Part shown: piece after piece, positions 61,735 to 64,000 of the stretch
Layout of the letters: every line of letters begins with the position of its first letter
How positions within the stretch are numbered: the stretch's first letter is position 1
From: Sphingomonas parva (ex Maeng et al. 2020)
Lineage (GTDB): Bacteria > Pseudomonadota > Alphaproteobacteria > Sphingomonadales > Sphingomonadaceae
Assembly (NCBI RefSeq): GCF_004564275.1
Contig: NZ_SPDV01000003.1
Span: 62,001 to 126,000, forward strand
DNA length: 64,000 nucleotides
Reading direction: 5' to 3'
The notes under the pieces: generated by a model
Told to the model about the DNA's origin: nothing
Seen by the model: the letters and a program-made list of their open reading frames with translations, nothing else
Databases searched by the model: none
Position numbers and translations under genes: made by a program

Positions 61735-62079
61735 TCAGGCGACGACGGCGAGGCGCGTCGGATTCATGGCTGAGCCGGCCATGTCGGGGCATTCTGACTC
61801 ATCGCGATATGCGCGAAGGCCGATGCCGCTCCTGACGCTGACCAGCGCGCCATGAGCCTCCACGATGCGCTGCCGGGCCTTGACGAGGTCCTGGGCGGCG
61901 TCAGCTATCAGTTGCAGCGCCTCGACGCCGGTGGCGACCGGCAGGTTCGCCTCGGCGCGTTGCTGGAGCATGGTCGTCATGCACGTGGCAGCAAGGGTCG
62001 CAGCCTCGTCGGCGGCATTCTCGAGTTTGAGGAAGTCCTGTGCGACGAGTTCAGCCGCGCGAAGCCTGTTCTTGAGCAT
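61735..62079 (-). CDS. Small helical hypothetical protein
   Basis: A 114-aa protein, ATG 62079 (MLKNRLRAAELVAQDFLKLE). It is almost entirely helical (ALQLIADAAQDLVKARQRI and others) with Ala-rich heptads, and could form a coiled coil or a small bundle. The start further upstream (62115) overlaps the preceding HTH gene. No signal peptide. Function unknown. Confidence 0.6.
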   Translation of the reverse strand: MLKNRLRAAELVAQDFLKLENAADEAATLAATCMTTMLQQRAEANLPVATGVEALQLIADAAQDLVKARQRIVEAHGALVSVRSGIGLRAYRDESECPDMAGSAMNPTRLAVVA

Positions 62080-62111
62080 TATGATCCGTTCCCTCGCGGC
62101 GACGCCGCTTC

Positions 62112-62610
62112 TCACCGGCGGGAGGACTGAGCATCATGAGCCAGGAAGCCGGGGATCGTCTGACCCATGTTCAGCAGCGCCATGGACGACACGGCGATGA
62201 TGAAGACAAGTCCTATGATGACCCCGATCCGCTCCAGCTTCGTGAGTTCGTTGCGAGCCCTGCCGCCATCCCAGGCGACCGGGGGGAAGACCCAGCAGTC
62301 GCCGGACCAGCCACCGCGGCTCGTCCTGTGCTCGAGTGGAGGCGGTCTCCTGCTCGTTGGGAACGTCGATTGGTTCGGATGGCAGCCGTTCGGACGCGGC
62401 ACCCCCGCCCTCATGCTCAGCGAGCGCGCGAGCGGCTGCGAAGCGGGAGGGTGCGCGGAGGATCTGGACCGCTCTTTCGATCCGCTTGTCGACGGCGGAG
62501 GGTGACACTCCAAGCTTTGCGGCAATCTCCTTCGAGTTGTGGTGGCTGAGGACAAGCCGGAGACATTCGCGCTGTGCTTCGGTGAGTTGATCCAGTGGCA
62601 TCTGTGACAT
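62112..62610 (-). pseudogene. LuxR-type HTH protein with C-terminal membrane anchor, frameshifted in a C6 run
   Basis: The N-terminal frame from ATG 62610 encodes a helix-turn-helix: LTEAQRECLRLVLSHHNSKE and AAKLGVSPSAVDKRIERAVQ. A linker follows, up to DEPRWLVRRLLGLPP. The rest lies in another frame: VAWDGGRARNELTKLERIG, then the membrane helix VIIGLVFIIAVSSMALLNMG and the stop at 62112. The switch falls in a run of six G on the plus strand (62281-62286); five would restore one frame. The rejoined product is about 165 aa. Such HTH-TM proteins often accompany integrases in sphingomonads as I remember. It may be a real mutation, a phase-variable tract or a sequencing error. Confidence 0.7.
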
Positions 62611-62732
62611 GAGGTCAGCTTATCGCCGGCTCGAGGGGGAGCCAACACGTGCCGCGTCGGGTTCGCAACATTGGCGCGCTTTCTTCGTGACGGAGGGACT
62701 CCTCCTCGAAGACGAACAAGCTATACGAAGCC

Positions 62733-63428
62733 ATGACCGCGCCGGTGCCTTGGGAGATCTATCGACGCTCGGAGCGGCCTGCGTCAGGCGGCCGGCTGCT
62801 GCTGGCGGACGCTCTCGAATACGTGGCGACGGACCTGTTCGGGCTCGATGGTCAGGACATCGTTTCGGCATTCGAACGGCCCGGCGATGCGGATGACCGG
62901 CTCGCGATAGCCTCGCTCGTGCGGTGGCTCGGCGCGCTGCTCGTCGACGGGGTGCTCGAGGGCTGGATCCGGCCGTTCGGAGGCGGCGAGCCCGAGCGCA
63001 TGCCGGCGTCCTCCTGGGAACTCGACGACTATGTGGCGCGGTTCGCCACCAGTGCCGTGTGCCCGGAGCGGTGGAGCGATCCGGGGGCGCGCCCCACCCA
63101 CTGGATCTTCTTGGACGAACGCGTGTTCTCCGCCTGGTGGGAGGAGTGGGCCGCCGGTCGGGAGCCGGTGGACGGCTATCCGATCGCCGGTGGTTCCGCC
63201 GAGCCGGAGATACCGCCGGCGCAGGCGCCGGCTTCGGTCCTTGCAACTGCTCCCGGGCGACTCCTGAAGAGGACGCAGGTTCTTGAGATGACGGGATGGT
63301 CCAAGAACACGCTATATCGACGGATCGCCGCGGCAGGCTTTCCTCGACCCGTTGCGATGGGCGAATCGATGTCGAGGTGGCGCCTCGAAGAGATCGAGGC
63401 ATGGCTGACGGACCGCCGCCGGCACTGA
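62733..63428 (+). CDS. AlpA-like regulator with N-terminal extension
   Basis: A 231-aa protein. The last 55 residues form an AlpA/excisionase-type winged HTH: LLKRTQVLEMTGWSKNTLYR, FPRPVAMGESMSRWRLEEIE, AWLTDRR. AlpA-like proteins are usually only about 70 aa; here some 170 residues precede it, including several Trp-containing conserved-looking blocks (WIRPFGGGEPERMP, HWIFLDERVFSAWWEEW) of unknown function. It is next to the integrase and probably controls integration or excision of the island. The Trp-rich part resembles nothing I can name. Confidence 0.8.
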   Translation: MTAPVPWEIYRRSERPASGGRLLLADALEYVATDLFGLDGQDIVSAFERPGDADDRLAIASLVRWLGALLVDGVLEGWIRPFGGGEPERMPASSWELDDYVARFATSAVCPERWSDPGARPTHWIFLDERVFSAWWEEWAAGREPVDGYPIAGGSAEPEIPPAQAPASVLATAPGRLLKRTQVLEMTGWSKNTLYRRIAAAGFPRPVAMGESMSRWRLEEIEAWLTDRRRH

Positions 63429-63595
63429 ACACCGCCCGATGCTTGCTGCAGGTACTCGGCCGGACAGCCTCGATCGCCATCGGCCTGTCTCCTCTGCGGG
63501 ACGTCGGCTGCCGGCCGCTCCGACGAGCATTCTCCCCGATCGCCAGGTGTCCGGCTGCAGTCCCGTTCGAACGGTCCTGCAGTCCGCCAGCCGGT

Positions 63596-64000
63596 TCAGG
63601 CCCGACGCCTGCGCCTGCCTTCGAGGAGCCGCGAAGCGGGCGCAGCCCCCTCGAGCAGAAGCGCAGCCCAGTCGCAGGCGATCTCGCGGCGGCGGGGCAT
63701 GTAGGCTGAGCGGTTGTAGCGGAACTCGGCCGAGGACATGCCGGACGGCCGGTGCGCAAGCATGAGGTCGATGATCAGGCGGTCGATGATCAGGCGGTCC
63801 TCGCCAGGGTGCCGCCGCTCGACACGCTCGTTCATGATCGTCGAGAAGCTGGAGCGCCAGCCATGAGGCACGTGGCGACCCTTGTAGCCTTCGCGATTGT
63901 ACAGGTAGCCGATGGCGTTCTCGCTGATCGGCGAGGCCGCGTCGGTGGTCGAGGGGAAGATGAGCGGGCCCCCGCCGGTCAGTGCGCGGACCGTGCGCAG
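63596..64000 (-). CDS. P4-type tyrosine integrase, C-terminal part
   Basis: The C-terminal 134 residues of a phage P4-like integrase; the rest lies beyond the right edge. The motifs are LIFPSTTDAASPISENAIG, GRHVPHGWRSSFSTIMNE (the HxxR box) and RYNRSAYMPRRREIACDWA (region of the catalytic Tyr). It carries a short duplication DRLIIDRLIID from a 15-bp tandem repeat, just before the LMLAH motif where family members usually have one copy. Such integrases place islands into tRNA or tmRNA genes; the att site should be to the right of the window. Confidence 0.92.
   Translation of the reverse strand: MRTVRALTGGGPLIFPSTTDAASPISENAIGYLYNREGYKGRHVPHGWRSSFSTIMNERVERRHPGEDRLIIDRLIIDLMLAHRPSGMSSAEFRYNRSAYMPRRREIACDWAALLLEGAAPASRLLEGRRRRRA
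63767..63796. repeat. 15-bp tandem duplication inside the integrase gene
   Basis: GTCGATGATCAGGCG is present twice in direct succession and keeps the reading frame, adding five residues (DRLII). It lies close to the active-site region, so it might reduce or abolish integrase function. Confidence 0.9.

Noticed and set aside
1-64000. CRISPR arrays, tRNA and rRNA genes
   Set aside because: No regularly spaced repeats, cloverleaf-like or rRNA-like sequences were seen on either strand.

Overview
The window is GC-rich, densely packed DNA from an alphaproteobacterium. I would place it in the Sphingomonadales, by inference from three things: the P4-type integrase with an AlpA-like partner and a membrane-anchored helix-turn-helix gene at the right end, the two closely similar metal-efflux modules, and the overall codon style. 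No rRNA or tRNA was found. It reads as an accessory genomic island whose cargo is heavy-metal and arsenic resistance, followed by a block of nuclease, helicase and peptidase genes that looks like a defence or conflict island. The integrase runs off the right edge.

Layout. (1) 1-2.9 kb: the end of a CusA-type RND pump and small exported proteins. (2) 3.1-6.9 kb: a MerR-controlled lead-type cluster. It holds a regulator, a divergent SAM methyltransferase, a CDF exporter and a cytochrome c-FTR1 permease of the PbrT type. Two MerR-type promoters with 19-bp spacers can be read directly. (3) 7.1-16.6 kb: a CaCA-type exchanger, two paralogous aspartic protease-PDZ proteins, small membrane proteins and lipoproteins, a NodT-type outer-membrane factor and an L,D-transpeptidase. 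(4) 16.9-27.7 kb on the minus strand and 31.0-41.6 kb on the plus strand: two mirror-image copies of one module, in the order CzcI-like, CzcC, CzcB, (lipoprotein), CzcA, P1B-4 ATPase, CDF transporter, SRPBCC protein. (5) 28.4-30.7 kb, between the two modules: broken genes comprising a MerR tail, a RES-domain tail, a traG/virD4 pseudogene and a truncated exported protein. This is a recombination scar from a conjugative element. (6) 41.6-44.6 kb: an MgtC-like protein and Gly/His-rich exported proteins. (7) 45.2-48.8 kb: an arsenic operon (arsI fragment, arsR, two unrelated arsC genes, acr3, arsH), almost every junction of which overlaps or nearly does. (8) 48.9-60.7 kb: a WYL regulator divergent from a RecB-like nuclease/RNase H/SF1 helicase protein, an 86-aa protein, a frameshifted small repeat protein, RmuC, a papain-like peptidase and a chagasin-like protein. 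A subtilase and its AAA+ ATPase meet these tail to tail, and a DUF6471-like gene sits behind a double palindrome. (9) 60.8-64 kb: the island end, with a MarR-like regulator, membrane proteins, a frameshifted HTH-TM gene, an AlpA-like protein and the integrase.

How it works together. Metals are probably taken from the periplasm and cytoplasm by the Czc pumps, P1B-4 ATPases and CDF proteins. Lead-type ions are handled by the MerR cluster, and arsenate and organoarsenicals by the ars operon. His/Gly-rich secreted proteins may buffer metal outside the inner membrane. The best candidates for undescribed biology are the 48.9-60.7 kb nuclease/peptidase block, the small lipoprotein family coupled to czcA, and the SRPBCC proteins that end both metal modules.
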